From NCBI GenBank assembly GCA_013698195.1, contig JACCVK010000155.1, positions 1 to 7,182 on the forward strand: a DNA stretch of 7,182 nucleotides, in the 5' to 3' direction. The position numbers and the translations under genes were made by a program. The notes under the pieces were generated by a model that made no database searches, was not told the DNA's origin, and was given only the letters and a program-made list of their open reading frames with translations. Origin of the DNA: Actinomycetota bacterium (lineage in GTDB: Bacteria; Actinomycetota; Thermoleophilia; Gaiellales; Gaiellaceae). This document shows, in pieces, positions 1 through 5,580 of this stretch; the stretch's first letter is position 1; the number at the start of each line of letters is the position of its first letter.

Positions 1-574
1 GGATCACCTTTTCGGGAAACTGATACGACCCATAGTTGTTCGAGCAGTTCGTGATCGTCACCGGCAGTCCGTACGTCTCGAAGTAGGCACGCACGGCGTG
101 GTCGGCGGCGGCCTTCGACGCGTTGTAGGGGGTACGTGGCCGGTACGGGGACTCCTCGGTGAAGACGTCGTCCGAGTCGAGCGGCAGATCGCCGTAAACC
201 TCGCAGGTGGAGACGTGGTGGAAGCGCTCGACCCCCGCACGTCGTGACGCCTCGAGCAGCGTCTGCGTTCCGAGCGCGTTCGTGCGGAAGAAACGTCCTG
301 GATCGACCACGGCGAGGCTGTTGTGAGACTCCGCAGCGAAGTTCACGACAACGCCGATCTCTTCTTCGCGCAGCGTCTTCTCAGCGAGCTCGCCGTCGCC
401 GATATCGCCCTGAACGAAGACGATCTGATCCTCCACGGCCGCCAGGTTCGGCCGGTTCCCCGCGTACGTCAGCAGGTCGTAGGCGACCACGTGGTCGTCG
501 GGGTAGCGCTCGAGCCAGTAGTGGACGAAGTTCGAGCCGATGAACCCGGCTCCGCCGGTAACGAGAAGTCGCAT
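1..574 (-). CDS. rfbB: dTDP-glucose 4,6-dehydratase (RfbB/RmlB), 3' end beyond the window
   Basis: Second step of dTDP-L-rhamnose synthesis: NAD-dependent conversion of dTDP-glucose to dTDP-4-keto-6-deoxyglucose in the cytoplasm. The first 191 codons are present, starting at ATG 574; the family is usually about 310-350 residues, so roughly the C-terminal 40% lies off the left edge. It is an extended short-chain dehydrogenase: the NAD-binding glycine motif GGAGFIG is at residues 7-13, FAAESH at 79-84, and the catalytic pair in YNASK is Tyr150/Lys154. NCSNNYG and FPEKVI follow. The classical STDEVYG motif reads STCEVYG (residues 122-128), so Cys124 stands where the general-acid Asp is expected. 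The usual SHVDRSI segment reads SHNSLAVVD. It is the last visible gene of the rhamnose cluster, 35 bp after rfbD. No clear Shine-Dalgarno precedes the ATG. Another NDP-hexose 4,6-dehydratase is possible, but the neighbours favour RfbB. Confidence 0.93.
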   Translation of the reverse strand, partial: MRLLVTGGAGFIGSNFVHYWLERYPDDHVVAYDLLTYAGNRPNLAAVEDQIVFVQGDIGDGELAEKTLREEEIGVVVNFAAESHNSLAVVDPGRFFRTNALGTQTLLEASRRAGVERFHHVSTCEVYGDLPLDSDDVFTEESPYRPRTPYNASKAAADHAVRAYFETYGLPVTITNCSNNYGSYQFPEKVI

Positions 575-594
575 GGCGCGGAAAGGCTAGCGAC

Positions 595-617
595 CCTTGT
601 AACTGATCGTTACTTGG
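595..617 (-). repeat. 23-bp palindromic direct repeat, copy 1 (end of rfbD / rfbD-rfbB gap)
   Basis: The minus strand reads CCAA-GTAAC-GATCA-GTTAC-AAGG: two 5-bp inverted arms around a 5-base centre, then AA/AA mismatches, then CC/GG outer pairs. It is identical over 23 bp to the copy at 1301-1323; the flanking bases differ on both sides. This copy begins in the last codons of rfbD, supplies its TAA stop (612-610) and ends in the intergenic gap. It is 10/23 G+C, clearly lower than its surroundings. Confidence 0.9.
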
Positions 618-1443
618 GGTGGTCGTTCCGGCCGGCGGCGATCGCGGCCAGGCAGGCCCGCAGACCCTCCCGCCAATGCGGCAATGCCGCTGCTCCGGCG
701 CGCTCGCTCCGGAGGACGCCGTACGCGGGGCGAGGTGCGGGCCGGCCGAGCTCCTCGGTCGTGATCCGGCACACACGGCAGTCCACGCCCGCCTCCTCGA
801 ATATGGCCTCTGCGAAGTCGGCCCACGTGCAGTCGCCGCCTGCCGCGACGTGCCAGAGACCGCGCTCCGCATCGGACCCGACGAGATCGTGGACTGCAGC
901 GGTGAGATGCCCGACGTACGTCGGGCATCCTCGCTGGTCGTCGACGACCGACACCTCGTCTCGCTCGTCGGCGAGCCGGAGCATGGTGCGAACGAAGTTG
1001 TGGCCGGTTGTACCGAAGAGCCAGGACGTGCGGACGACCCAGGCGTCGGGACCGGCGGCGGCCTCGCCGAGTAGCTTCGAACGGCCGTACGCGGAGAGCG
1101 GATTCGGGGCATCCGACTCGACGTACGGCTCGCGCTTTCGCCCGTCGAAGACGTAGTCGGTGGAGAACGCGACGAGCGGCGCCCCGAGCTCCGCGACATT
1201 CGCCGTCCCGCCGACGTTGATCGCGCTCGCCCCCTGCGGATCCGCCTCGGCGCCGTCGACATCCGTCCAAGCGGCCGCGTGCAGGACGAGATCGACCGCA
1301 CCTTGTAACTGATCGTTACTTGGCGGGCTGGCGACGTCCCACTGCTCGCGGCTCAGGGCAACGACATCGTCGCCGGCGAATCGCTCCTGAAGCGCCCGGC
1401 CGAGCTGGCCGCCTGCGCCGGTAATCAAGACGCGCCGGATCAG
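610..1443 (-). CDS. rfbD: dTDP-4-dehydrorhamnose reductase (RfbD/RmlD)
   Basis: Last step of the pathway: NAD(P)H-dependent reduction of dTDP-4-keto-L-rhamnose to dTDP-L-rhamnose. Numbered from CTG 1443 (277 aa), the nucleotide-binding motif TGAGGQLG is at 8-15, HAAAWTDVDGAE at 55-66, STDYVFDG at 94-101 and the catalytic YGRSK at Tyr119/Lys123. The family C-terminal motif GCPTYVGHL is near 172-180. The start is uncertain. TTG 1428 is the first conventional codon but leaves only MITGAGG, cutting the first beta strand. CTG 1443 gives MIRRVLITGAGG, normal for the family, and overlaps the rfbC stop as CTGA. No ATG or GTG is available before an upstream in-frame stop. Two exact copies of a 23-bp palindromic repeat touch the gene: one encodes residues 41-48 and includes a rare TTA leucine codon, and the other supplies the TAA stop. 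Confidence 0.93.
   Translation of the reverse strand: MIRRVLITGAGGQLGRALQERFAGDDVVALSREQWDVASPPSNDQLQGAVDLVLHAAAWTDVDGAEADPQGASAINVGGTANVAELGAPLVAFSTDYVFDGRKREPYVESDAPNPLSAYGRSKLLGEAAAGPDAWVVRTSWLFGTTGHNFVRTMLRLADERDEVSVVDDQRGCPTYVGHLTAAVHDLVGSDAERGLWHVAAGGDCTWADFAEAIFEEAGVDCRVCRITTEELGRPAPRPAYGVLRSERAGAAALPHWREGLRACLAAIAAGRNDHPK
906..929. repeat. perfect 24-bp palindrome inside rfbD
   Basis: The arm GATGCCCGACGT is followed with no spacer by its exact reverse complement ACGTCGGGCATC. It lies in the codons for the conserved GCPTYVGH motif of RfbD, so protein constraint and GC-rich codon choice may explain part of it. A perfect 12-bp arm is nevertheless unlikely by chance in a window this size. 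Confidence 0.85.
1301..1323 (-). repeat. 23-bp palindromic direct repeat, copy 2 (inside rfbD)
   Basis: Exact second copy of the sequence at 595-617, in the same orientation. It lies in frame in rfbD and encodes PSNDQLQ plus the first two bases of a Gly codon (residues 41-48). It includes AGT, TTA and CAA codons that are unusual among the GC-ending codons around it. It falls between the first nucleotide-binding strand and the HAAAW motif, a loop/helix region that varies in this family. Confidence 0.9.
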
Positions 1444-1907
1444 GACGCGGCGTCAGCGTCCCGGGCTGACAGGATCGGCTCGGTGCTCTTCCACAGATGC
1501 GCCACGCGCGGATCGTTCCAGGGAATCGTGTGCTCGTCGGGGGCGGCCGGGTCGTACTCCTCGGTCACGTGGTAACAGAAGAGCACGTCGGTAAGAGCCT
1601 CGAATCCGTGCCCGTGCCGGCCGGGGATGTAGATCGCGACGGGGTTCTCGTCCCCGATGTCCTCGGTGAACGTCTCACCAGACTCACGGTCGAGGACGAC
1701 GACGCGCGCCATGCCGTGGAGGCACGAGAAGAGGTCGTCTTGCCCGCGTTCGTGGTAGTGGAGCCCGCGCACGACGCCGGCCCGCGAGAACGACACGTTG
1801 GTCTGCACCATCGGCTTGGGCAACGCGCTCTCCCGGCGGAGCTCGCAGAACCAGCCGCGCTCGTCGGAGAAGACCTCGAGTGGGAAGCGCTCGACTCCCT
1901 CGATCAC
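1440..1907 (-). CDS. rfbC: dTDP-4-dehydrorhamnose 3,5-epimerase family protein (RfbC/RmlC), short form
   Basis: Cupin-fold epimerase acting between RfbB and RfbD, inverting C3 and C5 of the keto-sugar. I place the start at GTG 1907, which overlaps the rfbA stop as GTGA and gives 155 residues beginning VIEGVERFPLEVF. The frame is open further upstream to ATG 1982, but that extension is arginine-rich and is simply rfbA read out of frame. Family motifs are clear: DERGWF (15-20), QTNVSFS (35-41), VRGLHYH (46-52) with the catalytic His50, PGRHGHGFEAL (95-105) with His100, YHVTEEYDPAAPDE (112-125) with Tyr118, and PWNDP (129-133) with Asp132. It is shorter than typical RmlC (about 180-200 aa), mainly at the C-terminus. 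HYH replaces the common HYQ, so a relative acting on a different keto-sugar is not excluded. The rhamnose context makes RfbC the best call. Confidence 0.88.
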   Translation of the reverse strand: MIEGVERFPLEVFSDERGWFCELRRESALPKPMVQTNVSFSRAGVVRGLHYHERGQDDLFSCLHGMARVVVLDRESGETFTEDIGDENPVAIYIPGRHGHGFEALTDVLFCYHVTEEYDPAAPDEHTIPWNDPRVAHLWKSTEPILSARDADAAS

Positions 1908-2686
1908 TTGTTGGCCCCTGTCTCCTCGATCGTGCGGCCGATCTCTGCGAGGTGCTGCCAATGCTTGCCGGCGTCTTCCCACCAGCCCTCGACCTCCTGC
2001 GCGTGCAAACGGCCCGTGACGGCGTAGTGACGGTTGACGTCGGTGATCTCGAGTTCGCCCCGGCTGGAGGGCTCGAGCGTGGCGATGACCTCGAAGACGT
2101 CCGGCGGATAGCAGTACAGACCGACGACTGCGTGTGACGTGGGCGGTTCCGCGTAGCGGGTATCGACGACACCGGCTTTCTCGACAATGTCCGTCACCGC
2201 ACCATCGTCGCCGTACACGACGACGCCGAAATTCTCAGGGTCCGGAACGTCCTTCACGAAGATCTGTGCCCTGTCGGCCTGGTCACTCCACTCCTCGATC
2301 GCCTGCGCTTGCGAGAACTCGAAGATGTTGTCGCCGAGCACGACCACGAGCGGGGCGTCGCCGACGAAGTCGCGCGACATGCCGACCACCTGCGCGATCC
2401 CGCCCGGCTCCGTCTGCACCTTGTACGTGAGATCGAGCTCGAGGATCGGATCGCCGCCTCCGCGTGGCGCAAGCCTGCCGTCCCCGAGCAGGTCGATCAT
2501 CTGCCCCGCATGACCTTTGCCGGTGATGACGAGCACATCGGTGATCCCCGCGCGCTGGAGTAGTTGCAGCGGGTAGTAGATCATCGGCCACTGCCCTACC
2601 GGCAGCAGGTGCTTGTTCGCGACGCGCGTCAGCTCGCCGAGGCGCGTCGCCTCTCCTCCGGCGCAGATCAGGCCCTTCGACTTCAC
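1904..2686 (-). CDS. rfbA: glucose-1-phosphate thymidylyltransferase (RfbA/RmlA)
   Basis: First committed step of the pathway: glucose-1-phosphate plus dTTP gives dTDP-glucose and pyrophosphate. The 260-aa protein starts at GTG 2686, 11 bp after the transporter stop. Nucleotidyltransferase motifs appear in order: CAGGEATRL (8-16), NKHLLPVGQWPMIYYPL (24-40), the metal-binding GDN (118-120) inside VVVLGDNIF, VKDVPDPENFGVV (144-156), SSRGELEITDVN (207-218), and WWEDAGKH (235-242) with Asp238. The nucleotide-binding loop normally reads GGxGTRL; here the second motif glycine is Ala13. At 260 aa it lacks part of the C-terminal region of the approximately 290-aa E. coli-type enzymes. No strong Shine-Dalgarno is visible before the start. 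Its TGA stop overlaps the GTG start of rfbC by 4 bases, so the two are likely translationally coupled. Confidence 0.93.
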   Translation of the reverse strand: MKSKGLICAGGEATRLGELTRVANKHLLPVGQWPMIYYPLQLLQRAGITDVLVITGKGHAGQMIDLLGDGRLAPRGGGDPILELDLTYKVQTEPGGIAQVVGMSRDFVGDAPLVVVLGDNIFEFSQAQAIEEWSDQADRAQIFVKDVPDPENFGVVVYGDDGAVTDIVEKAGVVDTRYAEPPTSHAVVGLYCYPPDVFEVIATLEPSSRGELEITDVNRHYAVTGRLHAQEVEGWWEDAGKHWQHLAEIGRTIEETGANK

Positions 2687-2697
2687 GGCGAAGGATG

Positions 2698-4863
2698 CTA
2701 GTGGCCGCTCGGTTGGAGCGCGGGACGCCGGTGCCCGAGCGGGGACGGCTCGACGCGAAGAATGCGCGCGATGCCCTCAGGCAGCCACCAGTTCCACTTA
2801 CCGAAGAGCTTCATCGCACTCGGGACGAGCAGCGCGCGCACGATCGTCACATCGATCAGGATCGCCGCAGCAAGCCCGAACCCGAACTGCTGGAGACCGA
2901 CAACCGAGCCTGCGACCAAACCGAGGAACGCGGCGAACATGACGAGACCGGCAGCAGTGACGAGACGCCCGGTCTTCGTCAGTCCGAGCACAACCGCCTC
3001 CTCGTTCGTCGCTCCGTTGTCCCACTCCTCGCGCATCCGCGAGACGAGGAACACCTCGTAGTCCATCGAGAGGCCGAAGAGCATCGCGAAGATCATCACC
3101 GGGATCCAGCCCTCGATCTGGTCATAGGAAACGAGCCCGATCCATTCGGCGACACCGTGCTTGAACACGAGAACGAGGAGGCCATAGGCGGCACCGATCG
3201 AGAGGAGGTTGAGGACGATCGCCTTCAACGGCAGCAGCAATGAGCGAAACGCTCGCACGAGCAGCACGTACGTGGCGGCCAGCACGCCCAGGACAAGCCA
3301 GGGAAACCAGCTGTAGGTGAGGTCGAGAAAGTCTCTGCCACCCGGCGGGCCACCTCCTGCGTACACGCGCGTGCTCTCGGGAAAACGCGCGGCCGGCACG
3401 ATCTCGCCGCGAAGGCGATCCACGAACGCCAGGCTGTCCGGCTTGCCGTACTCGTCCTCGGTCGTCGCGGACACGACGAGATATCGGTGGGATTCGTCCA
3501 CGTGCCGGCGTGACGTCGGGTCGAGTACGACGTCTGCGATTTCCGGATCGGCGACCAGTCCGATGACGAGCCGCTCCGTCGCGGCTACGACTGCGGGCTC
3601 GCGCACACCTTCGGACCGCCCCGTGTCGATCACCATCTCGACCGGCGCGAGCGCGCCCTCGCCGACCGCAGCGGAGACGAGACGCAGCCCCTGCACTGCC
3701 TCGAGCTCCTCGGGGATGCCGGTGTTCGAGCCCGGGCCGACCTCGATCGTGGTGAGTGGCGCAGTCAGTAACAAGAGGAACGCGGTCGTTCCGATCGCGT
3801 ACGTCTTCGGCCGGCGCATGATCGAGCGGGCGAGCGTCGCCCAGAATCCACGCTCGTGGTCGGCGCGACGATCGAGCAGGCTCTGCGGCAACACGCGCAC
3901 GCGCTCGAGAGGCTCCCCGACGAGGAAGAGCAACCCGGGCAGAAGCGTGAGCGCCGCCGCGACCGAGACGACCGGCAGCAGCAGCCCCGCGATGCCGAAT
4001 CCGCGCATGAACGGCAGTGGCATGAAGAGGAGCAGCGCGAGACCGATCGCCACCGCAGTGCCGCTGAAGACGACCGCTCGTCCCGCCGTCTCCATCGTGC
4101 GAACGATGACGGCCTCCTTTGGCCGTCCGGCCCGTAGCTCCTCACGGAAGCGGTAGACGACGAGAAGGGAGTAATCGACCGCGATTCCCAGACCGACGAG
4201 CGAGACCATGTTCGTGATGTACGTGTTGAGCTCGAGGACGTTGGCGAACACCCACACGAGCCCGAGAGTCGTTGGGATCGTGACGAGCGCGAACACGAAC
4301 GGGACGAGAAATGCCAGCGTTCCGAACGTGAAGATAAGAAGCAACAGCGCGATCGGAACCGCGATGTAGAGCTCGCCGACCCGAAGGTCGCGCTCGAAGA
4401 CCGGATCGAGATCGTGCTCGATTGCCGGCTGGCCGCTGACGTACACCGTCGCGTTTGGGACCTCGCCGACCGCCAGACGAATGTCGTCCGTGTAGCCCTT
4501 CGCCTCGGCCGGATCGAGCTTCGTCACGATCGTCGCGCTGACCACGCTCGCGTTGAGCGCCGTGACCGACGCGAGCTGCCCCGTCTCGACCGCCGCTGCG
4601 CCGCGCACGGCCGCCGCACGAACACGAGCTACGTCCGCCTCTGCAGGACCTCGTGTCCGCACCACGATCGTGAACGTCCCGTCCGTCGACTGTCCGAAGT
4701 GCTCCTCGAGGATGACCTCGGCGCGCCGCGTGTCCGTGCCCGGAAGCGTGAAGCGGTTCGTTAGGAGGTCGCTGAGGCGGCTCGACGCGAGAGCCGAGAC
4801 AACGACGACGGCGATCCAGGCGCCGAGGATTGGCCAGCGCCAGCGGAGCGTGAAGCGAGTCAG
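2698..4863 (-). CDS. MMPL family (RND superfamily) membrane transporter
   Basis: Integral-membrane exporter of the MMPL type, a family that in mycobacteria moves lipids and siderophores across the inner membrane using the proton gradient. From CTG 4863 it is 721 aa. TM1 follows the start (RWRWPILGAWIAVVVV), then an extracytoplasmic domain to about residue 160. A first TM block (about 165-320) carries GLGIAVDYSLLVVYRFREE from 224, a second extracytoplasmic domain covers about 375-515, and a second TM block (about 520-680) carries GLSMDYEVFLVSRMREEW from 597. FGKWNWWLP near 687-695 is the usual family C-terminal signature. The start is inferred: the first conventional codon, GTG 4665, would delete TM1, and upstream of it the frame offers only CTG, which overlaps the preceding TGA as CTGA. 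Substrate unknown. Lying 11 bp before rfbA, it may handle an envelope glycolipid, but that is inference from context. Confidence 0.92.
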   Translation of the reverse strand: MTRFTLRWRWPILGAWIAVVVVSALASSRLSDLLTNRFTLPGTDTRRAEVILEEHFGQSTDGTFTIVVRTRGPAEADVARVRAAAVRGAAAVETGQLASVTALNASVVSATIVTKLDPAEAKGYTDDIRLAVGEVPNATVYVSGQPAIEHDLDPVFERDLRVGELYIAVPIALLLLIFTFGTLAFLVPFVFALVTIPTTLGLVWVFANVLELNTYITNMVSLVGLGIAVDYSLLVVYRFREELRAGRPKEAVIVRTMETAGRAVVFSGTAVAIGLALLLFMPLPFMRGFGIAGLLLPVVSVAAALTLLPGLLFLVGEPLERVRVLPQSLLDRRADHERGFWATLARSIMRRPKTYAIGTTAFLLLLTAPLTTIEVGPGSNTGIPEELEAVQGLRLVSAAVGEGALAPVEMVIDTGRSEGVREPAVVAATERLVIGLVADPEIADVVLDPTSRRHVDESHRYLVVSATTEDEYGKPDSLAFVDRLRGEIVPAARFPESTRVYAGGGPPGGRDFLDLTYSWFPWLVLGVLAATYVLLVRAFRSLLLPLKAIVLNLLSIGAAYGLLVLVFKHGVAEWIGLVSYDQIEGWIPVMIFAMLFGLSMDYEVFLVSRMREEWDNGATNEEAVVLGLTKTGRLVTAAGLVMFAAFLGLVAGSVVGLQQFGFGLAAAILIDVTIVRALLVPSAMKLFGKWNWWLPEGIARILRVEPSPLGHRRPALQPSGH

Positions 4864-5063
4864 ACCTCCCCCGGGCCGGCCGACGTTCTGCGGCGCGCGA
4901 GCCGGCGTGCGGCTTTCTTCCGTTTCACGTTAGGAACAGCGCGAACCGCGGTATACCAGACGTAGAGAACAAAGCCGACGAACCCCGTGGCGAGGGCAAG
5001 AAGACGGCGCGGCCGGCGCAGCAGGGCGAGTAACCCTCGCACCGCATCGATGCTAGCCGACAT
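4860..5063 (-). CDS. small single-pass membrane protein, function unknown
   Basis: A 67-codon ORF from ATG 5063 to TGA 4862-4860. The protein has an arginine-containing N-terminal stretch (residues about 9-20), one hydrophobic segment (about 21-40, ending FVLYVWYTAVRAV) and a strongly basic tail (VKRKKAARRLARRR). By the positive-inside rule the tail is probably cytoplasmic. The stop overlaps the transporter's probable CTG start as CTGA, which supports real translation and coupling to the downstream transporter. I do not recognise a family. The start could be internal (for example GTG at codon 8), which would widen the narrow gap to the divergent gene. A weak purine run (GGCGGAAG) precedes the ATG. 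It is probably the first gene of the rhamnose/transporter operon. Confidence 0.6.
   Translation of the reverse strand: MSASIDAVRGLLALLRRPRRLLALATGFVGFVLYVWYTAVRAVPNVKRKKAARRLARRRTSAGPGEV
4864..4872 (-). promoter_or_regulatory. Shine-Dalgarno-like run immediately before the transporter's CTG start
   Basis: The minus strand reads GGGGGAGGT directly before CTG 4863. It contains a full GGAGG core, but the spacer to the CTG is only one base, shorter than the usual 5-9. It may help ribosomes that have just terminated at the overlapping TGA to restart, or it may be chance in GC-rich sequence. Confidence 0.35.
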
Positions 5064-5098
5064 ACTTCCGCCCCAAGCCGCAGAAAGGTAGGCAGGTC
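5064..5098. promoter_or_regulatory. 35-bp divergent intergenic region between the rhamnose/transporter operon and the YtxH-like gene
   Basis: This is the only space between two divergent starts (ATG 5063 minus, ATG 5099 plus). It must hold both ribosome-binding regions, leaving no room for two conventional promoters. At least one promoter must lie inside coding sequence, or the minus-strand gene starts further in than annotated. I see no convincing -35/-10 pair, operator repeat or riboswitch here. Confidence 0.4.
5086..5092 (+). promoter_or_regulatory. ribosome binding site of the YtxH-like gene
   Basis: AGGTAGG ends six bases before ATG 5099, a good partial match to the anti-Shine-Dalgarno complement at normal spacing. 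It supports this start. Confidence 0.6.
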
Positions 5099-5575
5099 AT
5101 GATTGGCAAGACGAAGGACAAGCCGACAGTCGCAGTCGAGACGCTGCGGCCGTACGTGAAGCGCGCGATGGAGGATCCCGATCTGCGGGACGACCTGGTC
5201 GCGGCGTTCGTGACGGCCAAGGGCATCTACGAGCAGATCGGCAAGAAGGACGGCGTCAAGGCGAAGGCGCGGAAGGTGTCCGACAAGAACTTCCAGGAGG
5301 ACATCCAGGATCTCGTCGCCGAGCTGACGGACGCAACGGACCGGCTTCAGGGCAAGACGCCGAAAGGCGGCCACAAGATGCGGAACCGCGTGATCCTGCT
5401 GACCGGCGTGACGCTCGGTGTCCTCTACAACCCGTGGACGGGCCAGGCGACACGCGAGTGGATCATGGATCAGGTCGGTGGGAACGGCGACAACGGCTTC
5501 AAGGAGTTCTCGGACGCTGTCGAGTCCGATGCCGCCGCCGCGAGCAACACGGTTTCCGACACAGCGAAGAAGTAG
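5099..5575 (+). CDS. YtxH-like single-pass membrane protein, function unknown
   Basis: A 158-aa protein and the only plus-strand gene in the window. Residues 1-95 are charged and probably helical (PYVKRAMEDPDLRDDLVAAF, then lysine-rich segments). A hydrophobic segment at about 96-111 is followed immediately by YNPWTGQATREW (110-121). A small-residue membrane segment followed by a Pro-x-x-G-x-x-TR motif resembles YtxH/gas-vesicle-like small membrane proteins (typically LFAPxSGxETR). The tail (125-158) is Gly/Asp/Ala/Ser-rich and ends in SDTAKK. The YtxH resemblance is limited to that short motif, and the N-terminal region is longer than in typical members, so the function stays open. The gene ends five bases before the stop of the convergent peptidase gene. 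Confidence 0.82.
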   Translation: MIGKTKDKPTVAVETLRPYVKRAMEDPDLRDDLVAAFVTAKGIYEQIGKKDGVKAKARKVSDKNFQEDIQDLVAELTDATDRLQGKTPKGGHKMRNRVILLTGVTLGVLYNPWTGQATREWIMDQVGGNGDNGFKEFSDAVESDAAAASNTVSDTAKK

Positions 5576-5580
5576 TTCGG

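Noticed and set aside
323..1156. Long plus-strand open frame of 277 codons opposite rfbD/rfbB.
   Set aside because: Composition is Arg/Ser/Pro-rich with no domain, and it is antisense to clearly conserved genes. Such frames are typical shadows in GC-rich DNA, as are the long plus-strand frames at 1497-2027, 2187-2513, 2695-3243 and 3317-4156.
595..1323. The two 23-bp repeats as a CRISPR array or transposon terminal repeats.
   Set aside because: There are only two copies about 700 bp apart, in direct orientation, enclosing the bulk of an ordinary rfbD gene with no transposase, no spacers and no cas genes.
1908..1982. Upstream extension of rfbC to ATG 1982 (25 extra residues).
   Set aside because: The extra residues are an arginine-rich out-of-frame reading of the rfbA 3' end with no match to the epimerase fold. 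GTG 1907 overlaps the rfbA stop as GTGA and gives the normal N-terminus.
3764..3778. TCAGTAACAAGAGG, which looks like a third partial copy of the 23-bp repeat.
   Set aside because: Only a few bases match, without the second palindromic arm, and it sits in MMPL coding sequence. Best treated as chance.
2698..4665. Transporter gene starting at GTG 4665.
   Set aside because: The frame continues upstream with a convincing TM1 and extracytoplasmic sequence typical of MMPL proteins, so GTG 4665 would give a truncated protein.
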